Below are positions 8,337-18,200 of a DNA stretch of 64,000 bases, piece after piece. The stretch covers positions 10,591-74,590 of the forward strand of contig JBKBNP010000022.1 of NCBI GenBank assembly GCA_046295215.1, in the 5' to 3' direction. Position 1 is the first letter of the stretch. Each line of letters begins with the position of its first letter. This DNA is from Szabonella sp046295215 (GTDB lineage Bacteria; Pseudomonadota; Alphaproteobacteria; Rhodobacterales; Rhodobacteraceae). The position numbers and the translations under genes are program-made. A model generated the notes under the pieces. That model made no database searches. It had not been told where the DNA came from and saw nothing but the letters and a program-made list of their open reading frames with translations.

Positions 8337-8375
8337 GGCCGGCGCGACAGGGATGCAATCCCCGTCGCGCCGGCC
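8337..8375. terminator. Strong hairpin between ompA-like gene and xdhC
   Basis: Perfect 12-bp stem GGCCGGCGCGAC / GTCGCGCCGGCC, extended by an inner AGGG/CCCC pairing, with TTTTT on its plus-strand side. It lies just behind the stop of the minus-strand OmpA-family gene. The T-run favours termination of plus-strand readthrough, but the stem could stop both directions. Confidence 0.7.
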
Positions 8376-8403
8376 CTTTTTCATCTGAAACCGGCCAGAA
8401 CGC

Positions 8404-10248
8404 TCAGCGGCTGGCAGCGGTGCGCAGCAGGGGCGAGATCAGGCGCACGGCGGCGCGGCGGTTGCGTTCCTCGGCGGCCTGCGTGGGGATGCGCAATTCT
8501 GCCTCGCCATAGCCCTGCACCACGAGGTTTTCCGGCGGGATCCCGAAATATTCCGTCAGCGCGAGCGCCACCGATTCGGCCCGGCGATCCGACAGGGCGA
8601 GGTTGGACGAGGCCGAACCCACGGCATCGGTATGACCTTCGACAAGGAAGATCTCATAGGGCCGATCCTGCAGAACGCCCAATATCAGGCGACCGAGCGC
8701 ACTCAGTTTCTCGGCCTCCGAGGCGTCGATGGCCGCCGATCCGGTGCGGAAGGTGATGCTTTGGACGTCGATCGTCGGGGCGAGCGCGCGGACCTCGCGA
8801 TATTCGCGGATCTGGCGCAGACTGTAGGCGCGCGCATTCTCCCGCGCCTCGATGGCGGCCAGTGCAAGGCTCAGATCGCGCGGGCTTTGTGCAGCCGAAA
8901 TCACCACCTGTTCGCGCGGTGCGGGCGGTGGCGGCAGGGTCGCCACGTCGATCCGTTCGAAAGTTTGCAGATCGTCGATCAAAACCAGTTCGGTGCCGTC
9001 CGGTGCATAGCGCGCCCGGCGCAAGACCCGACCCGAGGCATCGCGGATCGTCACGATGGATGTCCCGTCGTCGCGGTCGAGCGTGCTGCGGGTCGAACCG
9101 TCATTGAACGTTTCGGTGCGCAGGCGCGAGCCGGGGCGGCGCAGCAGGGTGTCGTCATCCTTCAGCACCCGGAACTGGCCCTGATCGTCCTGAACGACGA
9201 CACGGTCTCCGCTGTTGGACACGACCTGATCGCCATTCTTGAGAAGCGCACCCACGGCCAGCGCGCCAAGTGCCACAAGGCCGAAACGCTCCAGATCGGA
9301 CAGACCTCTGCCGCCTCCTCCACTTGCTGTGGCAGCAGGGGCTGCGGCAAATTCCTCGGAACTGGAGCGGGTGTTTTCCGAAGTGATTTCGGTTTCGGAT
9401 ACGGCGGCGGCCGCGTCACCCTCGGCAACCGTGCCATCCGTATTGGATCCGGCAGCGGCGGCGGCTGTCGGTGCGGCACCGTCACTTTCCTCATCCCCGA
9501 GCCCAAGAATATCCTGAAGCACGCTTGCGGCCTCACCAATGATTTCTGCGGGCTGTTCGGCGGGTGTTTCTGCGGTCGCGGTATCCGTCGGGGCGACGGT
9601 CGCCTCGGGTGCGGCGGCGGGCGCTGCGTCGGTCTCTTGAACCGGCTCCGCACCGGCTGGTTCGGCGTCCTGCACGCTTTCGGTCTCGGCGGGCTGGACT
9701 TCCTCGACAATATCCGCTGCGTCAGGGGCTGCGTCTTCCGCCGGGGTTTCCGATGTGACCTCCGCAGACCCGTCCACCGGGGCCGGGTCAACAGGCGCAT
9801 CAACCGCAGCTTCCCCGCTCGCGGCGGCATCCGGGGTGGAGACCTCCGGCGCGGCGAGAACCTCGGTCGGCGGTTCCGGGGCGGGGTCGGGCACGGCCTC
9901 CCCGGCGCTTTCCTCGGCGACAGGCGCGTCCAGAGGCGGTTCTGCCGGGGCTTCGGAAACGGTTTCCCCGGGCGCGGCTCCGGCCTCTGCCGCAGCCTCT
10001 GATGCGGTAACCTCAGCGGCGGTGTCCAGCAATGCTTCCTCGGCTTCGGCCTCGATGCCTTCTGCCGCGCAATCGCCAGCTTCGGCCACGAAACAGACCT
10101 CGCCCTCCGGGCAGGGATCGGCTTCGACGGCAAGGCAGAAGGCGGTGCCTTCGGGCGTGTCCACCGCCACCTGCGCGGCCAGAGGCAGGGAGGACATCGG
10201 CGCGAAGGCCAGAGACAGGGCAGTGGTCGAGGTCAAGAGACGTTTCAT
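8404..10248 (-). CDS. OmpA-family outer-membrane/peptidoglycan-binding protein
   Basis: 614 residues. The start is MKRLLTSTTALSLAFAPMSS, a typical Sec signal peptide, preceded by AAAGGATG. Residues about 30-330 are a low-complexity A/E/P/T/V region, followed by a short hydrophobic GLVALGALAVGALL stretch and a region of DGS/RD repeats. The last 110 residues are an OmpA-like domain: ITFRTGSAAID, VEGHTDAVGS, and LSDRRAESVALAL with the D and R that contact meso-diaminopimelate. It probably tethers the outer membrane or a complex to peptidoglycan. The long acidic linker could span the periplasm. It is a single gene with its own hairpin terminator. Confidence 0.87.
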   Translation of the reverse strand: MKRLLTSTTALSLAFAPMSSLPLAAQVAVDTPEGTAFCLAVEADPCPEGEVCFVAEAGDCAAEGIEAEAEEALLDTAAEVTASEAAAEAGAAPGETVSEAPAEPPLDAPVAEESAGEAVPDPAPEPPTEVLAAPEVSTPDAAASGEAAVDAPVDPAPVDGSAEVTSETPAEDAAPDAADIVEEVQPAETESVQDAEPAGAEPVQETDAAPAAAPEATVAPTDTATAETPAEQPAEIIGEAASVLQDILGLGDEESDGAAPTAAAAAGSNTDGTVAEGDAAAAVSETEITSENTRSSSEEFAAAPAATASGGGGRGLSDLERFGLVALGALAVGALLKNGDQVVSNSGDRVVVQDDQGQFRVLKDDDTLLRRPGSRLRTETFNDGSTRSTLDRDDGTSIVTIRDASGRVLRRARYAPDGTELVLIDDLQTFERIDVATLPPPPAPREQVVISAAQSPRDLSLALAAIEARENARAYSLRQIREYREVRALAPTIDVQSITFRTGSAAIDASEAEKLSALGRLILGVLQDRPYEIFLVEGHTDAVGSASSNLALSDRRAESVALALTEYFGIPPENLVVQGYGEAELRIPTQAAEERNRRAAVRLISPLLRTAASR

Positions 10249-10380
10249 CAGGCATCCTTTCAGGACAGGTGTCGGTCGCGCTCCCCGTCTAGGGGTCTGA
10301 GGCCATAACGTGACAGCGCGCAGTTTCGTTCCCGCCATATGTGCGGTTTGGTGATTGATATGCGATAGCAAGCCGATAGC

Positions 10381-11649
10381 TCAGCGGTTTTCTGCACGCA
10401 TCATTGCCAGAAGGCGATCCTTTTCCCCGCGGTCGGCAGGGTCGGAAAGGGCGCGGCCGAGCGCGTCGAGCGAGGCAATCGAATGGCCTGCGCGGAAAGC
10501 ATCCACATGGGGCAGCATGGCGCGGATGCCGCCCGCCTTCGGCGCGAATCCATCCCATCGCAGCAGGGGGTTGAGCCAGATCAGGCGGCGGCAGGACAGA
10601 TGCAGCCGCTCCATCTGGCGCGAGAGGTCGCCGGCATCGTCCCGGTCCAGCCCGTCGGTGATGAGCAGCACCACCGCCCCCTGCCCCAGCACCCGGCGCG
10701 ACCAGTCGCGGTTGAAACCGGCAAGGCAGGCGCCGATCCGCGTGCCGCCCGACCAGTCCTGCGCCTGCGCGCCCGCTGCCGCCAGTGCCTGATCGACATC
10801 GCGGTTGACCAGATGGCGGGTGATGTTGGTGAGCCTTGTGCCGAAGGTGAAGGCATGGACCCGCGCCCAGCCCTGCCCTTTCGCATGGGCGACCGCATGC
10901 ACGAAATGCAGCACCATGCGGGAATACTGGCTCATCGACCCTGAAATGTCGCACAGCACCACCAGATTGGGCCAGCGCTGCCCCGGCTTGCGCTGCGCGA
11001 TGCGGGTCACCTCGCCGCCGTGACGCATCGCCGCGCGCAGCGTGGCGCGCGGGTCGGCAAGACCGCTGGCGGAGGGCAGGAGGCGCCGGGTCACGAGTGG
11101 CTTTACCGGCAGGGACAGGCGCGCGAGCATGCGTTTGGCCTGCGCAACCTCGGCGGTGGACATCTGTTCGAAATCGAGCGTTTTCAGCCGCTCCTCGGCC
11201 GACATGGTGCGCGAGGCGTCGATCACGACCGGGGAGTCCTCGGTGGCGGGCGTGTCGGCGGGCGGGGCGATGTCGCGATCCGCGCCATCCAGCAGCGCCT
11301 CCGCCGCCCGCTTTTCCGCCGATTGCGCGGCGCGGTCCTCCTGCACGCCGCGGATCGCGGGCAGCATCAGCGCCATCATGTGTTCGAGATAGCGCGGATC
11401 GCGCCAGAAGAGCCGGAACACCTGCCCGAACACCGTGCGATGTTCGGGGCGCGAGACGAAACAGGCGTGCAGCGTCCAGTAGAAGTCGCGCCGCGCGGTA
11501 AACCCCGCCGCCTCGACCGCGCGGATGGCGTCGATCACCCGGCCCGGCCCGATGGGCAGGCCCGCCTTGCGCAGCGCGCGCGCGAAATGGCCGATGTTCT
11601 GTGCCAGCTTGCCGTCTTCGGGGAGAGCTATATCGGCGTATCTTGCCAT
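10381..11649 (-). CDS. VWA-domain protein of the CoxE type
   Basis: 422 residues starting MARYADIALPED. The N-terminal half is helical. The C-terminal half is a von Willebrand A domain with an intact MIDAS: DISGSMS near residue 245, the threonine in GGTRIG, and ITDGLDRDD. CoxE-like VWA proteins work with MoxR AAA+ ATPases as metal-insertion or complex-remodelling chaperones, and a MoxR gene lies directly upstream. The start is only a few bases from a damaged poly-G/N block. It therefore relies on ATG 11649 being the true beginning, which the length and family N-terminus support. Confidence 0.85.
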   Translation of the reverse strand: MARYADIALPEDGKLAQNIGHFARALRKAGLPIGPGRVIDAIRAVEAAGFTARRDFYWTLHACFVSRPEHRTVFGQVFRLFWRDPRYLEHMMALMLPAIRGVQEDRAAQSAEKRAAEALLDGADRDIAPPADTPATEDSPVVIDASRTMSAEERLKTLDFEQMSTAEVAQAKRMLARLSLPVKPLVTRRLLPSASGLADPRATLRAAMRHGGEVTRIAQRKPGQRWPNLVVLCDISGSMSQYSRMVLHFVHAVAHAKGQGWARVHAFTFGTRLTNITRHLVNRDVDQALAAAGAQAQDWSGGTRIGACLAGFNRDWSRRVLGQGAVVLLITDGLDRDDAGDLSRQMERLHLSCRRLIWLNPLLRWDGFAPKAGGIRAMLPHVDAFRAGHSIASLDALGRALSDPADRGEKDRLLAMMRAENR

Positions 11650-11657
11650 GACCAGCC

Positions 11658-11780
<123 letters not shown>

Positions 11781-11783
11781 CGT

Positions 11784-11807
11784 GAGGTATTTGGACCAAG
11801 ATGAAAG
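11784..11807 (+). repeat. Intergenic 3'-end repeat, copy 2 (core only readable)
   Basis: Core GAGGTATTTGGACCAAGATG followed by AAAG, 22 bases behind the stop of the minus-strand MoxR gene. Its hairpin arm is lost in the corrupted block. Confidence 0.65.
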
Positions 11808-11829
11808 GGGGCCCGGGTCATGCCGGGGG

Positions 11830-12741
11830 TCATGCGGGGGCGAGGCTGGCGCGGGCCTCGTCGAGCAGGCGTTTCGCCTCGGAGCCCTGCAATTTCTGGA
11901 TATCGTCCTGATATTTGAGGATCGCGCCCAGGGTGTCGGCGATGACCTCGGGGGTCAGGGTGACAACATCGAGGGCAAGCAGGCATTTGGCCCAGTCGAT
12001 GGTTTCGGCAACGCCGGGTTTCTTGAAAAGGTCTTCGGTCCGGAGCCGTTGCACGAAGGCCACCACCTCGCGCGAGAGCGTTTCCTGCGCCTCGGGCGCG
12101 CGGGCGGCGAGGATCTGCATTTCGCGCGCGGCATCGGGGTAATCGACCCAGTGATAGAGGCAGCGGCGCTTGAGCGCATCATGCACCTCGCGCGTGCGGT
12201 TGGAGGTGAGGATGACGATGGGCGGCTCGGCGGCCCTGATGGTGCCAAGCTCGGGGATCGTGACCTGGAAATCCGAAAGCGCCTCCAGCAAAAACGCCTC
12301 GAAGGGTTCATCGGCACGGTCCAGCTCGTCGATCAGAAGCACCGGCGCGCCGCCCGGTTGCGGGCGCATGGCGGCCAGAAGGGGCCGTTCCACAAGGAAA
12401 TCCTCGGTGAAAAGCTCCGCCCGCAGGGCGTTGCGGTCGGCCCCGCCCGACGCCTCCGCCGTGCGGATCGCAATCATCTGGGCGGCGAAGTTCCAGTCAG
12501 CCACGGCGGAGGCGGCGTCCAGCCCTTCATAGCATTGCAACCGGATCAGGCGGCGCCCGAGGGCGGTGGCGAGAACCTTGGCGATCTCGGTCTTGCCGAC
12601 CCCGGCCTCGCCTTCCAGAAAGAGCGGGCGGCCGAGGCGCAGCGCCAGAAAGACCACGGTGGCGAGCGCGCGGGAGGCGACATAGCCCTGACCCGCGAGC
12701 AGGGTTTCGACCCCGTCGATGGAGTGCGGTAATGCTGCCAC
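11830..12741 (-). CDS. MoxR-family AAA+ ATPase
   Basis: 303 residues from a GTG start (MAALPHSIDGVETLL), chosen because it fits the family N-terminus and has AGGGGG upstream; the frame is open further upstream without family similarity. The Walker A motif GEAGVGKTE is at about residue 45, Walker B is VLLIDELDRAD, sensor 1 is ILTSNRTRE and the arginine finger region is LKRRCLYHW. MoxR ATPases act with VWA proteins on protein complexes; the downstream VWA gene is the likely partner, as in the CoxD/CoxE pair. An intergenic repeat and the damaged block lie between the two genes. Confidence 0.87.
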   Translation of the reverse strand: MAALPHSIDGVETLLAGQGYVASRALATVVFLALRLGRPLFLEGEAGVGKTEIAKVLATALGRRLIRLQCYEGLDAASAVADWNFAAQMIAIRTAEASGGADRNALRAELFTEDFLVERPLLAAMRPQPGGAPVLLIDELDRADEPFEAFLLEALSDFQVTIPELGTIRAAEPPIVILTSNRTREVHDALKRRCLYHWVDYPDAAREMQILAARAPEAQETLSREVVAFVQRLRTEDLFKKPGVAETIDWAKCLLALDVVTLTPEVIADTLGAILKYQDDIQKLQGSEAKRLLDEARASLAPA

Positions 12742-12984
12742 GATGGTCTTTTCCCCCTGCCCTTGCGTGCATTTTCTGCACACCCCCGGTGCATATGCTC
12801 CGGCCCCGCGCAACGGTGGCAGGCTGGGCGCCGGAAGGTCAAGCGCGCAGCGCAGGCTTTGCGACCAATGGAGGGGGGCGGGAAAGGTGGGTGAGGCTTG
12901 GCCGCGCGGTGGGGCAGTCCGCAAATGGGGCATGGGGCGGCGTGTTGCGCAGGACAGGGGGAAGGCCGGGACCGGTGGCCGGTC

Positions 12985-13932
12985 TCAGGCACGCGGGGCG
13001 GGAATTGCGACTGGCGGCGGGGCAGCGGCTGACCCGACCGAGGCCAGCAGCCAGCGGCGGAAGGCGGCGAAGGCGGGCAGGTCGTGGCTGCGCGGCGGGG
13101 CGGTCAGCACATAGGGGGTCGGGGTGGCGAGGCGGCGACGCGAGGCGGCACGGAGCGCACCACTGGCAAGGTCGGGGGCGACCAGCACCTCGGGCAGCAG
13201 CGCCACGCCGAGCCCTGCGCGCGCCGCCGCCAGCACCATGCCGAACTGTTCGAACCTCGGACCACGCAGGATGCGGGTCGGCGCCTCGCCCGCATCGCGG
13301 AACCAGTCCAGCCACAGCTCGGGCCGGGTCGCCTGTTGCAAGAGCGGCAGGCGCGACAGGGCGGCATCGTCGAGCGGTTTCCCTTCGGGCAGCAACGCGG
13401 GCGAGGCCACGACGATCAGCCGTTCCTCCAGCAGCACGTCATGCCCCGCCCCCCGCAGAGGCGGTTCGGCCCGCAGGATCGCCGCATCGCGGGGGTCGCG
13501 GTCGAAATCGAGCGGCGTGAGCGTCGCGGTCAGATCGAAACTGATCCCCGGTGCCACGCGGGCAAAATCCCCCAGCCGCGGGATCAGCCAGAGCGCGGCA
13601 AAGGTCGGCAGGCAGGCGAGGCGCAGCACATTGCGATGGCCGCCGAAGCTCATCACCGTGAGGGCGGCGCGGTCGAGATCGGCCAGCATGCGTTCCGCCT
13701 CCGGCAGAAAGGCGCGACCGGCATCCGACAGAGCAAGCCGCTGGCGGATGCGGTGAAAGAGCGCCACGCCGAGCCGCGCCTCGAGCGAACCAAGCGCGCG
13801 GCTGATCGCACTTTGCGTCAGGCCGAGCGCCGCGCCTGCACGGGTGGCGGTGCCTTGCCGCGCGCAGGTGACGAAAGCCTGCAATTCCGGCAGGGTGGGG
13901 GTGTAATTGTGGCGCTTCATGCCCGACTTCAT
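12985..13932 (-). CDS. LysR-family transcriptional regulator
   Basis: 315 residues. The N-terminal winged helix (residues about 10-70: LPELQAFVTCARQGTATRAG, QSAISRALGSLEARLG, FHR) is followed by a periplasmic-binding-like effector domain to the end. An alternative start is four codons downstream (MKRHNYTP). It is divergently transcribed from the glutaryl-CoA dehydrogenase gene 92 bases away, the usual arrangement for a LysR regulator and its target, so it may respond to glutarate or lysine/tryptophan degradation intermediates. That link is inference from position. Behind it, 12742-12984 (about 240 bases) shows nothing convincing. Confidence 0.88.
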   Translation of the reverse strand: MKSGMKRHNYTPTLPELQAFVTCARQGTATRAGAALGLTQSAISRALGSLEARLGVALFHRIRQRLALSDAGRAFLPEAERMLADLDRAALTVMSFGGHRNVLRLACLPTFAALWLIPRLGDFARVAPGISFDLTATLTPLDFDRDPRDAAILRAEPPLRGAGHDVLLEERLIVVASPALLPEGKPLDDAALSRLPLLQQATRPELWLDWFRDAGEAPTRILRGPRFEQFGMVLAAARAGLGVALLPEVLVAPDLASGALRAASRRRLATPTPYVLTAPPRSHDLPAFAAFRRWLLASVGSAAAPPPVAIPAPRA

Positions 13933-14024
13933 GCGTGAGGCTCATCAACCTGTAAAGCCAATTCATTTGCCGAAAGGCCGGGATTCGGCGTATGGAGGGC
14001 GGGTAGCGAACCCGGAGATGCACC

Positions 14025-15251
14025 ATGGACCAGATCGCCCGCCCCAAGCTGAAACCCAAGGATGCCCCCGATCTGGGCCGGTTCGACTGGGAGGATGCCT
14101 TCCGGCTCGATGACCAGTTGACCGAGGAAGAGCGGATGCTGCGCGACGCGGCCCGCGCCTATGCGCAGGAAAAGCTGCAACCCCGCGTCACCGCCGCCTA
14201 TCGCGAGGAATCGACCGACCCCGGCATTTTCCGCGAGATGGGGGAGATGGGTCTGCTGGGTGTCACCGTGCCCGAGGAATATGGCGGGCTTGGCGCCTCT
14301 TACGTCGCCTATGGGCTGATCGCGCGGGAGGTGGAGCGGGTCGATTCAGGCTACCGGTCGATGATGTCGGTGCAATCGAGCCTCGTGATGTATCCGATCT
14401 ATGCCTATGGGTCCGAGGCGCAGCGCCAGAAATACCTGCCGAAACTTTCCAGCGGGGAATTCATCGGCTGTTTCGGGCTGACCGAACCCGATGCGGGGTC
14501 CGACCCGGCAGGCATGAAAACCACGGCGAAGAAAACCGCGAACGGCTACGTGCTGAACGGCGCGAAGATGTGGATTTCCAACGCGCCGATCGCGGATGTA
14601 TTCGTGGTCTGGGCCAAATCTGACGCACATGGCGGCAAGATCCGTGGCTTTGTGCTGGACAAGGGCATGAAGGGTCTTTCCGCGCCCAAGATCGGCGGCA
14701 AGCTCAGCTTGCGCGCCTCGATCACCGGCGAGATCGTGATGAAGGATGTCGAGGTCGGCGAGGACGCGCTTTTGCCGCATGTCGAGGGGCTGAAAGGGCC
14801 GTTCGGCTGCCTCAACCGGGCGCGCTATGGCATTTCCTGGGGGGTGATGGGGGCGGCGGAGTTCTGCATGGCGGCCGCGCGGCAATACGGGCTGGACCGC
14901 CGGCAATTCGGCAAACCGCTGGCCCAGACCCAGCTTTACCAGTTGAAACTGGCGAATATGCTGACCGATATCAGCCTCGGGCTGCAAGGATCGCTGCGCG
15001 TGGGGCGCTTGCTGGATGACGCCAACGCAGCCCCCGAGATGATCTCGCTGGTCAAGCGCAACAATTGCGGCAAGGCGCTGGAGATTGCCCGCTGGTCGCG
15101 CGACATGCATGGCGGCAACGGGATCCAGGAGGATTTCCAGATCATGCGCCATATGGTCAATCTGGAAACCGTGAACACCTATGAGGGCACGCATGACGTG
15201 CATGCGCTGATCCTCGGGCGCGCGGTGACGGGGCTGCAGGCGTTTTTCTGA
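14025..15251 (+). CDS. gcdH: Glutaryl-CoA dehydrogenase
   Basis: 408 residues. This acyl-CoA dehydrogenase oxidises and decarboxylates glutaryl-CoA to crotonyl-CoA in lysine and tryptophan breakdown. Visible family features are GCFGLTEPDAGSDPAGM near residue 150, the LNRARYGISWG segment, DRRQFGKPLAQTQ, and the catalytic glutamate at about 387 in the C-terminal TYEGTHDVH motif. The N-terminal FDWEDAFRLDDQLTEEE opening is typical of GcdH rather than other acyl-CoA dehydrogenases. It is divergent from a LysR gene. A secreted caspase-like gene follows after 45 bases on the same strand and may be cotranscribed, though the functions are unrelated. Confidence 0.93.
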   Translation: MDQIARPKLKPKDAPDLGRFDWEDAFRLDDQLTEEERMLRDAARAYAQEKLQPRVTAAYREESTDPGIFREMGEMGLLGVTVPEEYGGLGASYVAYGLIAREVERVDSGYRSMMSVQSSLVMYPIYAYGSEAQRQKYLPKLSSGEFIGCFGLTEPDAGSDPAGMKTTAKKTANGYVLNGAKMWISNAPIADVFVVWAKSDAHGGKIRGFVLDKGMKGLSAPKIGGKLSLRASITGEIVMKDVEVGEDALLPHVEGLKGPFGCLNRARYGISWGVMGAAEFCMAAARQYGLDRRQFGKPLAQTQLYQLKLANMLTDISLGLQGSLRVGRLLDDANAAPEMISLVKRNNCGKALEIARWSRDMHGGNGIQEDFQIMRHMVNLETVNTYEGTHDVHALILGRAVTGLQAFF

Positions 15252-15296
15252 CGCGAGGCAGTTGATCAGGCGGGCGCGGCGGCGCAGGATCGGACC

Positions 15297-18200
15297 ATGC
15301 GTCATTTGCTCCTTGCCCTGTTGATCTCTGGCCTTGCCGCCCTGTCCCCCGCCCGGGCCTGCGAAATCGCGCGCCCTGTCGCCATCTCCACCCCCGAGGC
15401 CGACCGCGCCGCAGGGGCACCGCTGGTGCTGGAATGGCGGCAGACGGACTCGGTTCTGGCCTGCGGCGAGGCTGTGTTTCTGGTGATCGGCCTCGATGCG
15501 CCCGCACGGCTGGAGGGGGAGGGTTTGTTTGCGCTGGCCCCCGGCGAGCGCGGCCCCTTCGGAATGGACATGTTGCGGGACCGGACCCGCGCCGTCGTGC
15601 CGCTGCATCTGGAGGGCGGGCTGGCGGGGCGGATCGTCCTGACCCCCTTTGCCAGCGGCGGGGTGGCGCTGGACTGGCAGATCGTCGCGATCCGGGGTGA
15701 ACGGCCCGAGGTGCTGGCCGGGGGGGCGCTGCCGCTGACGCTCGGGTCCGGGCGGCCGCGCGTGATCGTGCAGGACCGCTTTGCCACCGAAGCTGCGCTT
15801 GCGACGCGGCTGTCGCCCGACGGGCGGCGGCGGCTGGAACTGTTCGACGGGTTCTTCCGCGTGACCGAGGCCAAAACCGGTGCGCTGGTGATCGCCGCCG
15901 AGGGGGCGGAGCCGGGATTTTCCCCCACAGGGCGGTTCCTCCATGCCTTCGGGGGCGAGAATTTCATTGATGGGGTGGAACGCGGCCTGCCCACCGACCT
16001 GCGGATCTTCGATCTGGCCGCCGAGGCCCCGGTGGCACGACTCTGGCAGGATGGCTGGCCCTCGCGCGGCATGTTCATCACAGCTCTGCACTGGTCCCCC
16101 GCCGACAGTTTTCTGGCCGTGAGTTTCGAGGCCGAGGTCGGCATGGCCTTCTGGCAGGCGCTGACGGACCGGCCCTTCCGGCAGGGGCAATATGGCTGCG
16201 GGGCCTGCGCGCCCGCCGAAATGGGGCTGGCCGATCTGTCGCTGGAAAACGCGCTGGTGCGGCTGGGGGCGGCCAACAGTTTCCATCTGCTGAGCCTGAC
16301 CGATGACGCGGCCTATTGGGACGAGGCGACAGCACCTTCGTCCGAATGGATGAACGACACGCCCCCACCCGAGGCGCGGCTGCGCGATCCGGGCCGCGCA
16401 TTGGTGGCTTTCGCCTCGGACGGGCTGGTGGAATTCGGCCTTGACGCGCCCGAGGGGCGGTTCCTGAACCTCGCCGGGGCCGCGCGGACAAGCTGGGAAT
16501 GGCAGGAATTTCCCGAAACGCAGGCCATGGCGATGCCCGCCCCCGCCCCGTTGGCCGGGACGGACCGGTCCCGCGCCGCCCGCGCGATGGAGGATGTCGC
16601 GGACCTCGCCCGACCCACGCGCCGCGCGGCGCGGCTGGCGGCGCTGGGGATCGTCCCCGCCGCTGCCCCGGGCATGGACCATATCCGCCTGCCCGCGCTT
16701 GAAAGCGAGGATCCCGAAACCGGCTGGCGGCGCATCCGCTATGCGGCCGGGGCCGAGGCCACGGCCTTCGGCGCCGACCCTGCGCTGGCCATGGCGATAG
16801 ACAAGGTGATCGAGACCGAAATCCGGCTCTGGGACGCCTGCCTGACCGCGAATTTCTTCCATGACGCCGATCTGTGGACCCTGACCCATTCCGGGCGGAT
16901 CGTGCAGTTCCTGCATTTCACCTGCACCGTCTCCACCGGCTATGGGCCGGAAGGGTTGCTCCTGCGCCTCGAGAGCGATGCGGCAACCGGCAGCGTCAGT
17001 GCGCGGGCCGGAGCGGTCGGCATTTTCGACTGGTCGGCAGAGCTGCACGCAATGGACGAGGCAGAGGCGCGGGACATGACGGCACGGCATGACGCGCTGC
17101 CCATTGCCGCACAGCTTCGCCTGCGGGTCTGGCGGCTGGACGAGGGCCGCCTTGCCATCCTCGACAAGCGCGATGCGCTGACCGTTCTTTCGGCGGGGGG
17201 CGGGTTTCAGGCGCAGATCCCCCTCCCCGCCGCCAGTGATGCCGAGGAGATCAGCCTGCTGGAGGATGGGATCCATCTCTTGCAGGTCAATCGGGACGGG
17301 CGCTTCTTCGTGCATGATCCGGCAACGGGCGCGCAGCCGCTGGCCGGGCGCTATCTTGATGACGAGGTGGTGGTGTTCGACAGCGCCCTGCGGTTCGAGG
17401 CCACCGAGGAAGGTGCGCGCCATGTCGCGCTGAAATATCCCGGCGATCCCTTCGCCCATCGGCTCGACCAGTTCGGCGCGCTGCTGGCGGGGGCGCGGGT
17501 GGTGTCCCCGGCGCTGTCGGGCGCCACCGCCGCCCCGGCCCCCCCGCCGCCGGTTCCGCCCCGGCTGATCCTGCTGGAAGGCGCAGAGAACAACGCCACG
17601 ATCCGCGCCGAGGCGGGGCCGGGGTCAACACTCGCACGACTGGAGATCTGGCGCGACGGGCGGCGGATTGCCACGCAGGCACTGCAAGGCCCCATGGTGG
17701 AGATGCGCCCCAACCTGCCCGCCCTGCCCGAAACGCGCGGCTTTGCGCTGCGTCTGGTGGACGAGGCCGGCTTGCAGAGCCGCAGCCTCGACATTGCCGC
17801 CCCACCCGGCGACGCCCCCCCCGAGGGACGGCTCTTCGTGCTTGCCGTCGGCACCGACCAGTATGACGATCCCGCCCTTTCCCCGCTGAATTTCGCGGTG
17901 GCCGATGCGCGCAACCTTGCCGCCGCGCTGACCGAGGGGGCGGCCAGCCCCTATTACGCCGCCATCCGGGCCGAGGTCATCGCCGATGACCCCGATCTTG
18001 CGCAGAGCCTGCCCGCCATCCTTGCCGACATGACCGCGCAGGCTGGGACCGGGGACACGCTGCTACTGCATGTCGCGGGCCACGGGATGCTCGATGACGC
18101 CGGAGGGTTCTACCTTGCCACCCGCGCCAGTCGCGCCGGGAACCTCGCGGGGACCGGCCTTGCATGGGACAAGATCGCCCGGGCGCTCGCCCGCTTTCCG

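Noticed and set aside
14346..17459. A 1037-codon minus-strand frame across gcdH and the caspase-like gene
   Set aside because: It spans two well-supported plus-strand genes and their gap and has shadow-type composition.
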